Source: Litsea cubeba (lineage: Eukaryota; Streptophyta; Magnoliopsida; Laurales; Lauraceae). Taken from it: a stretch of 64,000 bases of DNA. Shown piece by piece: positions 32,001 through 41,900 of this stretch. The position numbers and the translations under genes were made by a program. The stretch spans positions 31,528,605 to 31,592,604 of the forward strand of contig CM022951.1 of the NCBI GenBank assembly GCA_012931725.1. Direction: 5' to 3'. The notes under the pieces are model-generated. The model was not told where the DNA came from. It was given only the letters and a program-made list of their open reading frames with translations, and did not search any database. Each line of letters begins with the position of its first letter. Position 1 is the stretch's first letter.

Positions 32001-33763
32001 GGTTCTGAAGCTGTTCGAGAAATACCTGACGAGGCTTTGGAGCAGCTAGAACAGGAGGAAGCCGAACTTGGTGCTTGGATGCAGGCTGCACAGAGGCAAG
32101 CTTCCGTGGAGTCTACTGGCAAGAGCAGACCATCCAGTGATGAGTCGAGTGGCAAACCTGACTCTGACAGCGGGGCAGGTTCCTCTAAGAAGCGAGCCCG
32201 CAGGAGTAAGAGGAGGAGGAGTCATCATAGTAGCAAGGGGCAGCATGAGGACTCTCCTAACTTGGAAGTTCCTCTTACTATTAATGAGGATGTGCCAGTG
32301 GATGCTGACGAGCCTCCAGAGAAGAGAAGCCGAGAAGAAGAGACCGTTGGTGAAGGTATGATTCTTCCTTTTTCTCTTTCCATTTCTTTTCATGGGATTT
32401 TTTTCATGTTATGATTTGCTTCTTGTTTCTGCTTTTCTTTCTTTTTTTTTTTTAGCAGAGGAAGACTTGGTGATGCCTGAGGTCCCAACCGATGAGGTGG
32501 TGATGGATCCTGTTGAGGCACCTGAAGAAGAACCGAGGGACTCTGGAGTAAATCCAGAATCTCCAATTGGTACGACTTCTTTTGCTCTCTTTTTTTTTTT
32601 TGGTTTGTGACTTGGCTTGCTAACACATTATTTTTTTTGTCAGCTGACTTGCCACAGGGTTCTGATGACTTTGAACCATCGATGGACGCAAATGTTGATG
32701 ATGCTTCGATGAGTTCATGGAGGAGGAAAGTGTTCCACCAGTCGTCGAAGAAGGTATTTTGTAGTTATAACTCTGATAATGATTTTCAAACAGGGTCATA
32801 TTTATACCTTTTTGTGTTTCCTTTGCAGGTTTTGAAGTGGCAGAGGAGGATCCGTCGCTTCCAGAGCAAGAGATGCCAGAGGTTGATCCAAAGGTAGAGA
32901 TTCCTGGGACCAGCTCTGACAATATTGAGGAGATTCCTCGCGCTGAGATTCCTTCCCGAGCAGGAGCAGCTTCAGCTGGAAAGAGTTCTTTTGTTACTCT
33001 TTCAACAGATGATGACATGAGTAGCCGACCAACGGAGTTGGGCGAATCCTCAGCTGGGCCATCTCTTCTTTTTGCGAAGAAGGTGGTGGTGCGAGTTGTG
33101 AGCTCTTGGATTGAGACTCTCTTTTCTGGGCACTTGGAAGTCGGATTTGGCATGATCCAGCATGTGCAGGAGATTCTCAGTGATGCTGAAGAGGCTGGTC
33201 TGGATGTCACAGGTGCCAGGGCGATCGTTGATAGGATCATTGCACTGGGTGACAAGTGGTTTGAGACCGTGAGTTTGGCTGATGACCAGTTTTTCAAGGA
33301 GATGTTCCTGGACCCTGCTGATAAGGCTAAGTCTGACCTGGATGAGGCTACAGAAAGTAAGAAGCAGGCAGTCCGAAAGAGGAACTTAGAAGAGCTAGCC
33401 ATCATCAGGCTGACACATGACCTTAACATCCTTGACAGGGAGGTCGATGAGGCCAGGAAACGTCTTGAGCATTTGCAGGCACAAGTCGCTGCCAAGTGGA
33501 CTGCCATAATAGAGGCTCGCGACAGGGAGAGTGCTCTGATTCACCAGGTTGCAGATGCCGAACGGGTTCTCAAAAGGAAGTCTGATGAGGATGAACAATG
33601 GCAAACTGCTCGAGGTAAGCTTCCTGGTGTGAAAGAAGGGGTACAGCCCACTCCAGCATCTCATGGCAGGTTCCTGAAGAAGCGTGCCTTGGAATCCTTG
33701 ACGGCTGAGGCTAAAAGTTTGCTTGGGGAGCTGAACTCTTGGCTGGAGACCATTTTTGATTGA
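29084..33763 (+). CDS. Spliced antisense gene of element A: plant mobile domain (PMD)-like protein
   Basis: Five exons by splice signals and comparison with B: 29084-29093, 29854-32355, 32456-32569, 32644-32753 and 32829-33763. All introns are GT-AG with T-rich acceptors. The N-terminus is Ser/Lys-rich. The large exon 2 is open for 834 codons and carries a PMD-like domain: GEIGFSLKELSAITGLPIL near residue 245, and a block with LAVYLTYWLGEAIFAGGDG near 375 and FPACQMVFGEQLALVPALYS near 400. An acidic region and a basic run (SKKRARRSKRRRSHHSS), a possible nuclear signal, follow. The last exon is a coiled coil. Summed exon length is one base short of a multiple of three, because exon 4 lacks a base near 32707 that B has. 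The family's biochemical role is not established; some plant members act in silencing and genome maintenance. Confidence 0.8.
29094..29853 (+). other. Intron 1 of the antisense gene, with palindrome cluster
   Basis: Donor GTAAGTTC and acceptor CCTTTTCAG. Most of 29130-29510 is poly-T with scattered C. A GC-rich island inside (29293-29352) contains three perfect palindromes and a CACGTG box. The B intron (16508-15901) is similar but has only a reduced island near 16310. Confidence 0.75.
29307..29341. repeat. Three contiguous perfect palindromes in intron 1
   Basis: GATCCGTACGGATC (29307-29320), GGCCGTACGGCC (29322-29333) and GGCCACGTGGCC (29330-29341), the last containing the G-box core CACGTG. 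They are absent from B at the same place. Confidence 0.8.
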
Positions 33764-34106
33764 GCTCCTGTATTTTTTTTTTTACAGAAACCATCCTTCT
33801 CTCTTTTCTTTTTTTTTTTGGTACCACTTGTATTTATTTTTTTTTTGGTACTTGTTTTTTTGTAGTGCTTGTGAACACTTTTTTTTTTTGGTACCACATG
33901 TAACTTTTTTGGTACTCTTTTTTTTTTTTTTTTTTGTTATCCCTACGCTCACTTGAATCTTTTGTGATAAAAGTAATTGCTAAATGGGATGCTCTTTTTT
34001 TGTTATCCCTACGCTCACTTGAATCTTTTTGTGAGAAAGTAATTGCTAAATGGGATTTGATCAAAAGGTTGTCATTTTGTGAAAATCTTTTGTCAAGTGA
34101 TTGTTT
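33764..34106. repeat. Poly-T and 60-bp direct repeats after the antisense gene
   Basis: Units with GGTACCACTTGTA and GTAGTGCTTGTGAACAC lie between T-runs (33770-33930). Then come two ~60 bp copies of TTGTTATCCCTACGCTCACT ... AATTGCTAAATGGGAT (33938-34058). It is the probable 3' untranslated zone of the antisense gene; no protein is encoded. Confidence 0.65.
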
Positions 34107-34457
34107 TGGCATGAAAGCCAGGTTTTTTGTTTGTGGCATGGAAGCCAATTTGGCATGAGAGCCAGCTTTTCTTGTGGCATTGATAGCCGAGTTTTTTTTT
34201 GTGGCATCTATAGCCAGTTTTGGTGGCATTGATAGCCAAATTTGTTTTGGTGGCATTGATAGCCGGTTTGTTTTGTGGCATCTATAGCCGGTTTTTTTTT
34301 TTTGAAATCCAAGTTTTTTTTTTGTTTGCTTGTGGCATTGATAGCCGGTTTTGTTTTGGTGGCATTGATAGCCGGTTTGTGGCATTGATAGCCTGTTTGT
34401 GGCATTTATAGCCTGTTTTAATGGCATTTATAGCCTGTTTTGATGGCATTTATAGCC
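34107..34457. repeat. TGGC-N6/7-GCC(A/G/T) array of element A (14 copies)
   Basis: Fourteen units keep TGGC and GCC while the 6-7 bases between vary (ATGAAA, ATGGAA, ATGAGA, ATTGATA, ATCTATA, ATTTATA). Spacers are short and T/G-rich. Constant arms with variable loops suggest small hairpins. The LTR arrays (25840, 46657) use the same motif. Confidence 0.8.
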
Positions 34458-34476
34458 GATTTGGTTTTCAAAAAAT

Positions 34477-34932
34477 GCAAGTATCGACTAAAAGTCGCCT
34501 CCCTGCTGAATGTTCTTGCAAGTATCGATGGAATGTCGCATCCTTGCTCATTCGATTGCGAGTATCGATGGAATGTCGCATCCTCGCGGATTTGGGTGCA
34601 AGTATCGATGGAATGTCGCATCCTTGCTTTTCAAAAATTTTGGTTTTGCGGGTACTGACTTGATGTCGTTTCCCCACGATTTTTGAAATTTGTGGTTTTC
34701 TCGAACCTTTGGGTTATGGATATCAACTGAAATGTTGCGTCTCCACAGTTTTTTAGGTTTTTTTCGAACCTTTGAAATTTGGGTTGTGGATATCAACTGA
34801 AATGTTGCGTTTCCACGGTTTTGGATTTTGCAAGTATCGACGAAATGTCGCTTCCCTGCGATTTTGGAAGTGTCGAACGTGGTTCGCTTGCTTCCGATTT
34901 GTGCGAGTATCGACTAAGCGTCGCTTCCTCGC
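34477..34932. repeat. Hairpin repeat array of element A (10 copies, covarying stems)
   Basis: Units at 34477, 34518, 34558, 34598, 34648, 34716, 34786, 34830, 34866 and 34903, each 30-31 nt. Outer stems: GCAAG/CTTGC, GCGAG/CTCGC, GTGGA/TCCAC and GGAAG/CTTCC; three copies carry a single mismatch and one (34716) an unpaired end base. Inner stems: CGAC/GTCG, CGAT/GTCG (one wobble), CAAC/GTTG and CGAAC/GTTCG. Sequence differs between copies while pairing is kept. The array lies between the ends of pol (35296) and the antisense gene (33763). Confidence 0.88.
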
Positions 34933-35295
34933 GGTTTTTTGAAAAACCATTTTTTTTTGTTTAAAGACACGAGGGTCATAAATTTTGACCTAAAACCATT
35001 TTGGCGGTAAAAGGCAGGGTGGACTAGGGTGGAAATCCCTGAATCCGGATTTTGTTTCAAACCATGAATTTTGGGTTCAAGGGTTGAAAATTTTGGTCAA
35101 GTTAGGGAAAGGTTCCTAAACTTGGATATATTTTTTTTTTTGAACAATGAAACGATGAAAGTAAGCATTGTTTTAGATTTCTAGAAATTTCAACATTTGA
35201 TATGAAAATTCTAAAAAAGGGTGGGTTTAGCGAGCGTGTACCTGGAAACCGGTTTTGGCCATACAGGCATTGCTCTTACCCAGTTGGGTAAGTCT
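34933..35295. other. Spacer after A pol
   Basis: AT-rich non-coding sequence between the hairpin array and the pol stop; it matches B 11703-12067. No feature recognised. Confidence 0.5.
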
Positions 35296-38200
35296 TCAAG
35301 GGTAGTACCGCTTTAAGAACTTGCCATTGATGGGCAGCATACATCTGTCACCTTCCATGTTTAGGAGTGCGTATGCGCCATTGGAGAAAACTTTGTCGAT
35401 GACGTAGGGTCCCTCCCATTTCGGCTCAAATTTGCCTTTGGACTTGTGAGCGAAGACCATTGGTCTTTTTACCGCAAGAACCAAGTCATTCTTTTTGTAG
35501 GCGCGTTGCCTGACCTTTTTATCGAAAGATCCTGCCATACGTGCTTGGTAAAGTTCAATGCTTTGTTGAGCTTCGAGCCGTCTCTCATCGAGATTGTCCA
35601 GCTCATGGAGTCGCAATTTGACATTGCTTTCTTGAGTCATGTCATTTTGCAAGGATACCCTCAAGGAAGGAATTTGTACTTCCAAGGGCACGACAGCTTC
35701 GCATCCATAGACCAAGGAGAATGGTGTGCTATGGGTTGGTCCTCGAACGGTGGTTCGATAGGCCCACAAAGCTTCAGACATTTTGTCGCTCCAGTCTCTT
35801 TTGTGATTAGAGACCATTTTTTTGAGGATTTTGCAGAGTGTCTTGTTGAAAGCTTCTGCTAACCCGTTTGCTGCCGGATTGTACGGAGTCGAAGGACAGC
35901 TTTGAATTTTGTATTTGTCGCAGAACCTGTAGAATCGATGATCCCGGAACTGTGGTCCGTTATCATGGACGAATCTTTTGGGTATGCCGAAACGACAAAT
36001 GATGTTGGTGCGTAGGAACTGAAGGACTGATGAGGTCTTCATTTCGTTAAACGCAAATGCTTCTGACCACTTGGAGAAATAATCCGTAGCGGCGAAGATG
36101 AAGCGATGACCTTTGCTTGAAGGGGGAGAAATAGGACCTATGATGTCCATACCCCAGGCTTCGAAAGGCCATGAGATCGCTGTAGGATGTAGCCATTCTG
36201 GAGGCATGTGAATGTAATCTCCATGAACTTGGCATTGTTGGCAGCGCTTAGCAAATTGCATTGCGTCAGCTACCATGGTAGGCCAGTAATATCCTAACCT
36301 TTTTATCTGATCATAGAGCTTAGGTCCAGCCTGATGAGCTCCACAAAGACCAGCATGAACTTCTTTGAGTGTTTCTTCAGCCTCTTGTTGTGACAAGCAG
36401 CGTAGAAGTACTCCGTTGAAGGATTTCCTGTAAAGGATTTTTGAAGGAATATCCAAATGGAAGCTTGGGGTTCGCCTTTGGATGCTTACCCGTTCTTTTG
36501 GATCTTCAGGTAGGATTCCGAACATAATGTAATCAATGAACGGATCCCTCCAGTCGCCAATTGAAGTTTGAAGGATTGAAATCCGACTTCCGACCACTTG
36601 GTGGCATTCAGCAACTGCTTGGTGTGTGTTAAGAGGAGGAAGGATTCTTCTTTCGCACACTGTGATTTGCATGTTTTCCCCTTCCTGGATTGCCATGGAT
36701 GCGGCAAGTCCGGCTAGGGCATCTGCACGTATGTTTTCACCTCTACGAATGTGGGTGATGTGACAGATGTCAAACTTTTGCAGAAGTGATTGTGCCTTGT
36801 TGTAGTAGGGCAGCAAATCTGGCTTCCTGACTTCAAATTTCTGATTCATCTGGTTGACGATCAGTTGAGAGTCTCCAAAGACTTCCAGCATGGTGATACC
36901 GGATTCGATGGCGAGTTCCAATCCTAAGATCAGAGCTTGATATTCAGCTGCATTGTTTGTGCATGGTTCCAGTAGCGAGAAAGCGTGTGGAATCATGTAT
37001 TTATCGGGGCTAACAAAAAGGATGCCAACTCCCGAGATCAGCTGTCTTTTTTCATTTGTCCTGGTTGCACCGTCAAAGTACATGTCCCAGGAGGCACTTT
37101 GTGAGAAAGTCTCCACATTGTAGACTGGTTCGTCTGGGAGATCATCTCTGAGTGGAGAATCTTTAGGCAATGGATGCTCTGCGAGGAAGTCCGCTAGAGC
37201 TTGCCCTTTGATTGCTTTTTGTGGTACATACCTAATATCAAATTGTGACAGAAGGATGGACCATTTTGCCAGTCGAGCATTGAGAGAACCTGCCTTTGTG
37301 ACAAGGACCTTCAAGAGGTTGACCCTCGAGACCAGGTAGACTGTGTTGGAGAGCAAGTAGTGACGCAGCTTTTGTACGGCGAACATCACTGCAAGACATT
37401 CTTTTTCGACTGGAGAGTAGCGATGCTCTGCACCTACTAGCATGCGGCTGAGGTAATATAGAGCAGCTTCTTTTCTTTGATCATTTTCTTGCGCAAGCAG
37501 AGCTCCCAGAGAGTGATCAAGGGCTCTTGTGTACAAGATGAATGGTTTTCCAGTGGTAGGAGCAGCTAACACTGGAGGTTTTGTCAGGTATGACTTGATG
37601 TCTTGGAAAGCAGCTTCACAGTCAGCATCCCAGACAAAGTTTACACCGTTTTTCATCAACCGGGAGAATGGACGGCATTTCCCCGAAAGATTGGAGATGA
37701 ACCGTCTGATGTAGGCCAATCTCCCTTGAAGCCCTTTGAGTTCTCTCAAGGTTCTTGGAGAGGGCATTTCTAGAATGGCTTTGACTTTTATGGGGTCAAG
37801 CTCTATTCCAGCTTTCCGAACTAAGAATCCGAGGAACTTACCCGACGAGACGCCGAAGAAGCATTTCAATGGATTCATTCGCAGTTTGTGTTTGCGAAGC
37901 CGGAGGAAGACTTCTCGAAGGTTTTCGAGATGATCTTCTTTTCTTTTGCTTTTGACGGCGAGGTCATCAACGTAACATTCAACCGTCTTGTGCTGCATAT
38001 CTTGGAATATTTTCATCATAGCCCTCTGATATGTGGCACCAGCATTCTTCAAACCAAATGGCATGACAGTGTAACAATACACGCCAAATGGGGTTCGAAA
38101 GGATGTATGTTTTTCATCCTCAGGATGCATCTTTATCTGATTGTAGCCAGAGAAACCATCCATGAATGTCATTCGCTCGAATCCACAGGTATTATCAATC

Positions 38201-38997
38201 ATTACCTCTGGTATGGGGAGCGGAAATTCATCTTTTGGGCATGCGCCATTCAGGTCTCTATAGTCAATACAGACCCTGATCTGCCCATTTTTCTTTGTCA
38301 CGGGGACAATGTTGGCCAACCATTCAGGATGTTGTTCCTCACGGATGAAGCCGACGCTTTTGAGTTTTTGAACTTCTTGTTCAATTTTATCCATCACATC
38401 TGGACGGAATCTTCTTTGGCCTTGCTTGACAGGCTTGATGTCTTCTTGAAGATTGAGTTTGTGAACTGCTATTTTGGGGTCTAAGCCTGGCATTTCAGCA
38501 TAAGACCATGCAAAGCAATCAACGAACTCACGAAGAAAAGCGATATACTCGGGTAACTCATCATCCTTTATATTCTTGCTTATGAATACAGGACGTGGGT
38601 TATCTGGTGTTCCCAAGTCTATCTTTTGAACAGGATCTTCTGTTGGAAGGTTCGAAGGTGGTTCCTCCACAATATTTTCGGAGGCTTCCAGCTCAACGAA
38701 ACCTTCTGGGGTTTCAAGGGCATTTCCAGACCAAGGTTTTGTTCCTTTCCACGGGTCTTCTTGATCGGTAATTTTCCCAAGGCTTGCTATGAGATGATCC
38801 CAATCGCCTGTTAAAACCGAGTCGAAGTAGGCTACTTCTTTTGGAGATGAGGGTTCTTCTGGGTCAGAAGTCCACACGTCTGTGCCATCGGACAACTCCT
38901 CTTCATTTTCGGAGAAATCGTGCCAATTGGATGAGCTTCCTGGATCTTTGTCAAGGTGACTCATCAAAGAGATATCCAGGGAGATCGATGTCTTCAT
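35296..38997 (-). CDS. pol: Element A pol: RT, RNase H, archaeal-type RNase H, integrase
   Basis: An open stretch of 1,233 codons. RT: CIDYRDLNGACPKDEF near residue 242, MPFGLKNAGATYQ near 310 and the catalytic YVDD near 341. The Ty3-type RNase H (about 485-600) reads YTRALDHSLG and VSRVN where active copies have Asp, so it looks inactive. A second RNase H (about 635-765) keeps its acidic set (YFDGAT, NNAAEYQAL, VFGDSQLIV, RADALAG). Integrase: zinc-binding end near 925, MDIIGP near 951, HDNGPQF near 1013, NGLAEAFNK near 1045, and a C-terminal domain ending FLKRYYP. The dual RNase H is the Tat-lineage signature. The true N-terminus is fused to gag upstream, but a +1 base near 38957 breaks the frame. 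It would copy and integrate element RNA. Confidence 0.9.
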   Translation of the reverse strand: MKTSISLDISLMSHLDKDPGSSSNWHDFSENEEELSDGTDVWTSDPEEPSSPKEVAYFDSVLTGDWDHLIASLGKITDQEDPWKGTKPWSGNALETPEGFVELEASENIVEEPPSNLPTEDPVQKIDLGTPDNPRPVFISKNIKDDELPEYIAFLREFVDCFAWSYAEMPGLDPKIAVHKLNLQEDIKPVKQGQRRFRPDVMDKIEQEVQKLKSVGFIREEQHPEWLANIVPVTKKNGQIRVCIDYRDLNGACPKDEFPLPIPEVMIDNTCGFERMTFMDGFSGYNQIKMHPEDEKHTSFRTPFGVYCYTVMPFGLKNAGATYQRAMMKIFQDMQHKTVECYVDDLAVKSKRKEDHLENLREVFLRLRKHKLRMNPLKCFFGVSSGKFLGFLVRKAGIELDPIKVKAILEMPSPRTLRELKGLQGRLAYIRRFISNLSGKCRPFSRLMKNGVNFVWDADCEAAFQDIKSYLTKPPVLAAPTTGKPFILYTRALDHSLGALLAQENDQRKEAALYYLSRMLVGAEHRYSPVEKECLAVMFAVQKLRHYLLSNTVYLVSRVNLLKVLVTKAGSLNARLAKWSILLSQFDIRYVPQKAIKGQALADFLAEHPLPKDSPLRDDLPDEPVYNVETFSQSASWDMYFDGATRTNEKRQLISGVGILFVSPDKYMIPHAFSLLEPCTNNAAEYQALILGLELAIESGITMLEVFGDSQLIVNQMNQKFEVRKPDLLPYYNKAQSLLQKFDICHITHIRRGENIRADALAGLAASMAIQEGENMQITVCERRILPPLNTHQAVAECHQVVGSRISILQTSIGDWRDPFIDYIMFGILPEDPKERVSIQRRTPSFHLDIPSKILYRKSFNGVLLRCLSQQEAEETLKEVHAGLCGAHQAGPKLYDQIKRLGYYWPTMVADAMQFAKRCQQCQVHGDYIHMPPEWLHPTAISWPFEAWGMDIIGPISPPSSKGHRFIFAATDYFSKWSEAFAFNEMKTSSVLQFLRTNIICRFGIPKRFVHDNGPQFRDHRFYRFCDKYKIQSCPSTPYNPAANGLAEAFNKTLCKILKKMVSNHKRDWSDKMSEALWAYRTTVRGPTHSTPFSLVYGCEAVVPLEVQIPSLRVSLQNDMTQESNVKLRLHELDNLDERRLEAQQSIELYQARMAGSFDKKVRQRAYKKNDLVLAVKRPMVFAHKSKGKFEPKWEGPYVIDKVFSNGAYALLNMEGDRCMLPINGKFLKRYYP

Positions 38998-41900
38998 GGA
39001 CTTGAGATGTTGAGGCTTGGTCAGTATATTGACTTTTAAGCCTTTGTGTCAACTGTCTCAAGGGAGTGTCAGGATCATACCCTAACCCGTGTGAAGACTT
39101 TTCTACATAGCCGTAGAGTCTCCAATCTTCCAGCTGGCTTTTGGTCAAGACGGCCCCAATGGCGTGAGAATACCGCGTCCTTCTCCTAAACCGACTGGGT
39201 TTTGAGCGTCATAGCCCATTTTCTTCATAATAGCTTGTGCCACAGAACTGTATAAGGATAGTTGAGGCGTACCTTTATTTTGGAAAGGTTCAAGCATGGA
39301 GTTTGATGAAGAAGCATCCGATCTATGGAAGAAGATCGGTTTTTTCCTTTGTTGAAGTTGCTGGAACAACGAAGGAAGCTGACGTAGGATCTTCTATGTC
39401 AGAAGTTGTCTCCATTGGAGTAAGAGCAGGCTGAACTTGCTGAGTGTCAGCTTGGCTTGACGATGTGTCGTCTTCTGGCTCTGAATCCGAGTCCGTGTCT
39501 TGCATGATAGACACGAAAGAGACAACAAATTTGCCCCCAGGCTTTTGTTTTGCCTTCTTCACTTTAGTTGTGATGACTAAAGGCTTTGAAGATTTGAGGG
39601 AGATGATGAAGGGAGTTTGCATGCTCTCTTCAGATTTACCGGATGGTTTGTTTTCTTCCGGTGATTGTTGAGGAGCTTTGCCTTTATCTTTCTGGAGATT
39701 TTCGGCAAAGGATGCTGTATGCTTCTCCTCTTCTTCTTTTTCACCTTCATACATCTGTGAGTCTGCGAAGTGGATTTCTTTACCTTTGAAGGGTTTTCTG
39801 TCCGCAAAGACTCGATGTATCATGCCGTCGTCGCCAACAAACTTGATGCATTGATGTAGAGTTGAAGGGACAACACCATTCTCATGGATCCAAGGGCGTC
39901 CGAGAAGGATGTTGTAGCATGAAGGGGTCTTTATTGCATACACTGTGACCTCAGAGATAAGATCACCGATCTGCAATTTGAACCTGATTTTGCCGATAGG
40001 CCTTTGAGTACTCCCATCGTATCCAAAGATAGATACAGATGTGTGGCTCAGTTTGCTGGGTGGGATGCCCAACTCTTCAAGAGCCGATGTGGAGATAAGG
40101 TTGAGTGTAGAACCTGGGTCGATCTGAACTCTATGCATAGGCATTTCCTTGATATACCCTGTGAAGTACAGGGGTTGGTTATGCTTGGTTTCGCCAAGTA
40201 GGAGGTCATCCTTTGTGAAGGCGATGGTTGCACTGGCTGCTTTTTTAACCGAGAGGCATTCAATGCATGATCCCTCAGTTTTCTTCTTTTCTCCCTTTGA
40301 GGAGGCTTCTGAGTTTTTGACCCGGTAATCCATTTCAATTTGGAGGACTTGCGGGGCATGTTTGTCGACATCCTCATTCAGCTTTTGTAATTCCGAAATG
40401 AGATTATCACGAGTGTGCGGAGACATTCACAACAAATCTAGGATGTGCAGACGTGCAGGTATGTGCTTGAAGTGTTCAATCAAGTCATACTTGAAAGCCT
40501 CCTTAGGGCCTGCATGTTCATCATTGTTGCCACTAGGGGCACTTACAACATCTTTTCCCGAAGGATTTACATATGTAAAGGAAGATTGGTTGTAATTTTT
40601 GTGGTAGTCCCGGCCTGAGCGGGTGCCTCTACCAACTTCGAGAGCTTCTTGAGAAGGGTCTTCGTTTGGAAGATTGTCTTCAGGATCAAGAGGCTGTCGT
40701 TTTTCATTTGCTGAGGATGTATCAGCAGCAGAGTTACCATCCTCAGTGATTGTGTTGCATGGAGCATTTTCCGGGAACAAGTCCTGAACAGCATCCAGCA
40801 ATCTTTCTTCTTCGTTGACTAATTCATCGTCCCAAGCATCAATGGCTGGGAATTCTTCAGTCAGGAAGGGTGTGAACTTCGAAGTCACAGTCTCAGGAGA
40901 AGAAACCTGAGAGGGTGTCATCTCAGTGAAAGTCACGTGAGACGAGGTGGCTCCAGAAGATACATTGCTAGGCGTCGCCGGAGTGTAAGTGCTCTCATCA
41001 GACGATGCTTCGGAAGAGCTATAATCCCGAATTATCACATTACAGGAAGCTCTGACGGGAGACGTTGCCTGATCGGAGTCAGACTCATCCTCGGATGTGA
41101 GAGGATCGTCTATCCAGCAATTTTCTCCATTTTCAGGAGTTAAGGGAGGATGTACCTGGTGGTCTTCAGGGACTTCAGGCTCTGGATTGCGAGGAGGCTC
41201 GTTGACGCGTTCTTGCTCTTGTTCTAGAGCGAGTCGCTGCAAGATCCTTGCATATTCTTCAAGATCAGGTATGGGAGCCGGATCTTCTTCTTCATCATCT
41301 CTTTGTGGCTCAACATTGTTGATTTCCACTGGAGTGATGAGAGGTGCTGGGTCAGCAGCATTTTCTTGTACAGCCTCTTGGTCTTCTTCATCATCAGACC
41401 AGGATCCTTGTGGCTGTAGGGGGTTATACCAGATTACTGGCATAAGATGAGACTCAGGAACCCATTCTTCATCGGAGAGATATTCTCCTGTTTCAAGGGA
41501 TTCCTCCCACTCATCTGTGTAGTTGGATTCGAATCCATCATCGGTGTCGCTGGACTCGTATCCATCAATGGAGAATCCAACTACTGAATTGCAAGAGTAT
41601 GATGCCTCCTGCATGGCTTCTTTAAATTGAGGTGGCATGAAATCACTGAGAGTGAATTTCCTTACCCCCTTTGAAGTCTCTGGAAGGGATGTTTTTGTTA
41701 CCTCCAGTGAAGCGGTAGAGGAAGCCTCTGCCTTTTCTTTGACCTCTAGTTTTGGCTGGGTCTTCTCTTGCCGTTTGAGCTTGAGGAGATGTTTCCTAGC
41801 CTGCCTTCGCTGTCGAGCTGTAGGCTTTATTTTCACGACCTCCCAATTTTCATCTTCCAGGAGATCGGGATGTACCCATATCGGTTGTCCGTCTGGTGTC

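Noticed and set aside
32620..33507. 295-codon open frame opposite the last antisense-gene exon
   Set aside because: Shadow of the coiled-coil exon on the other strand; its composition mirrors that exon and it has no homologous open frame in B.
34477..34932. CRISPR-like array
   Set aside because: Units of ~30 nt with spacers look superficially similar, but the units vary with paired changes, spacer lengths are irregular, the surrounding DNA is a plant retrotransposon and there are no cas genes.
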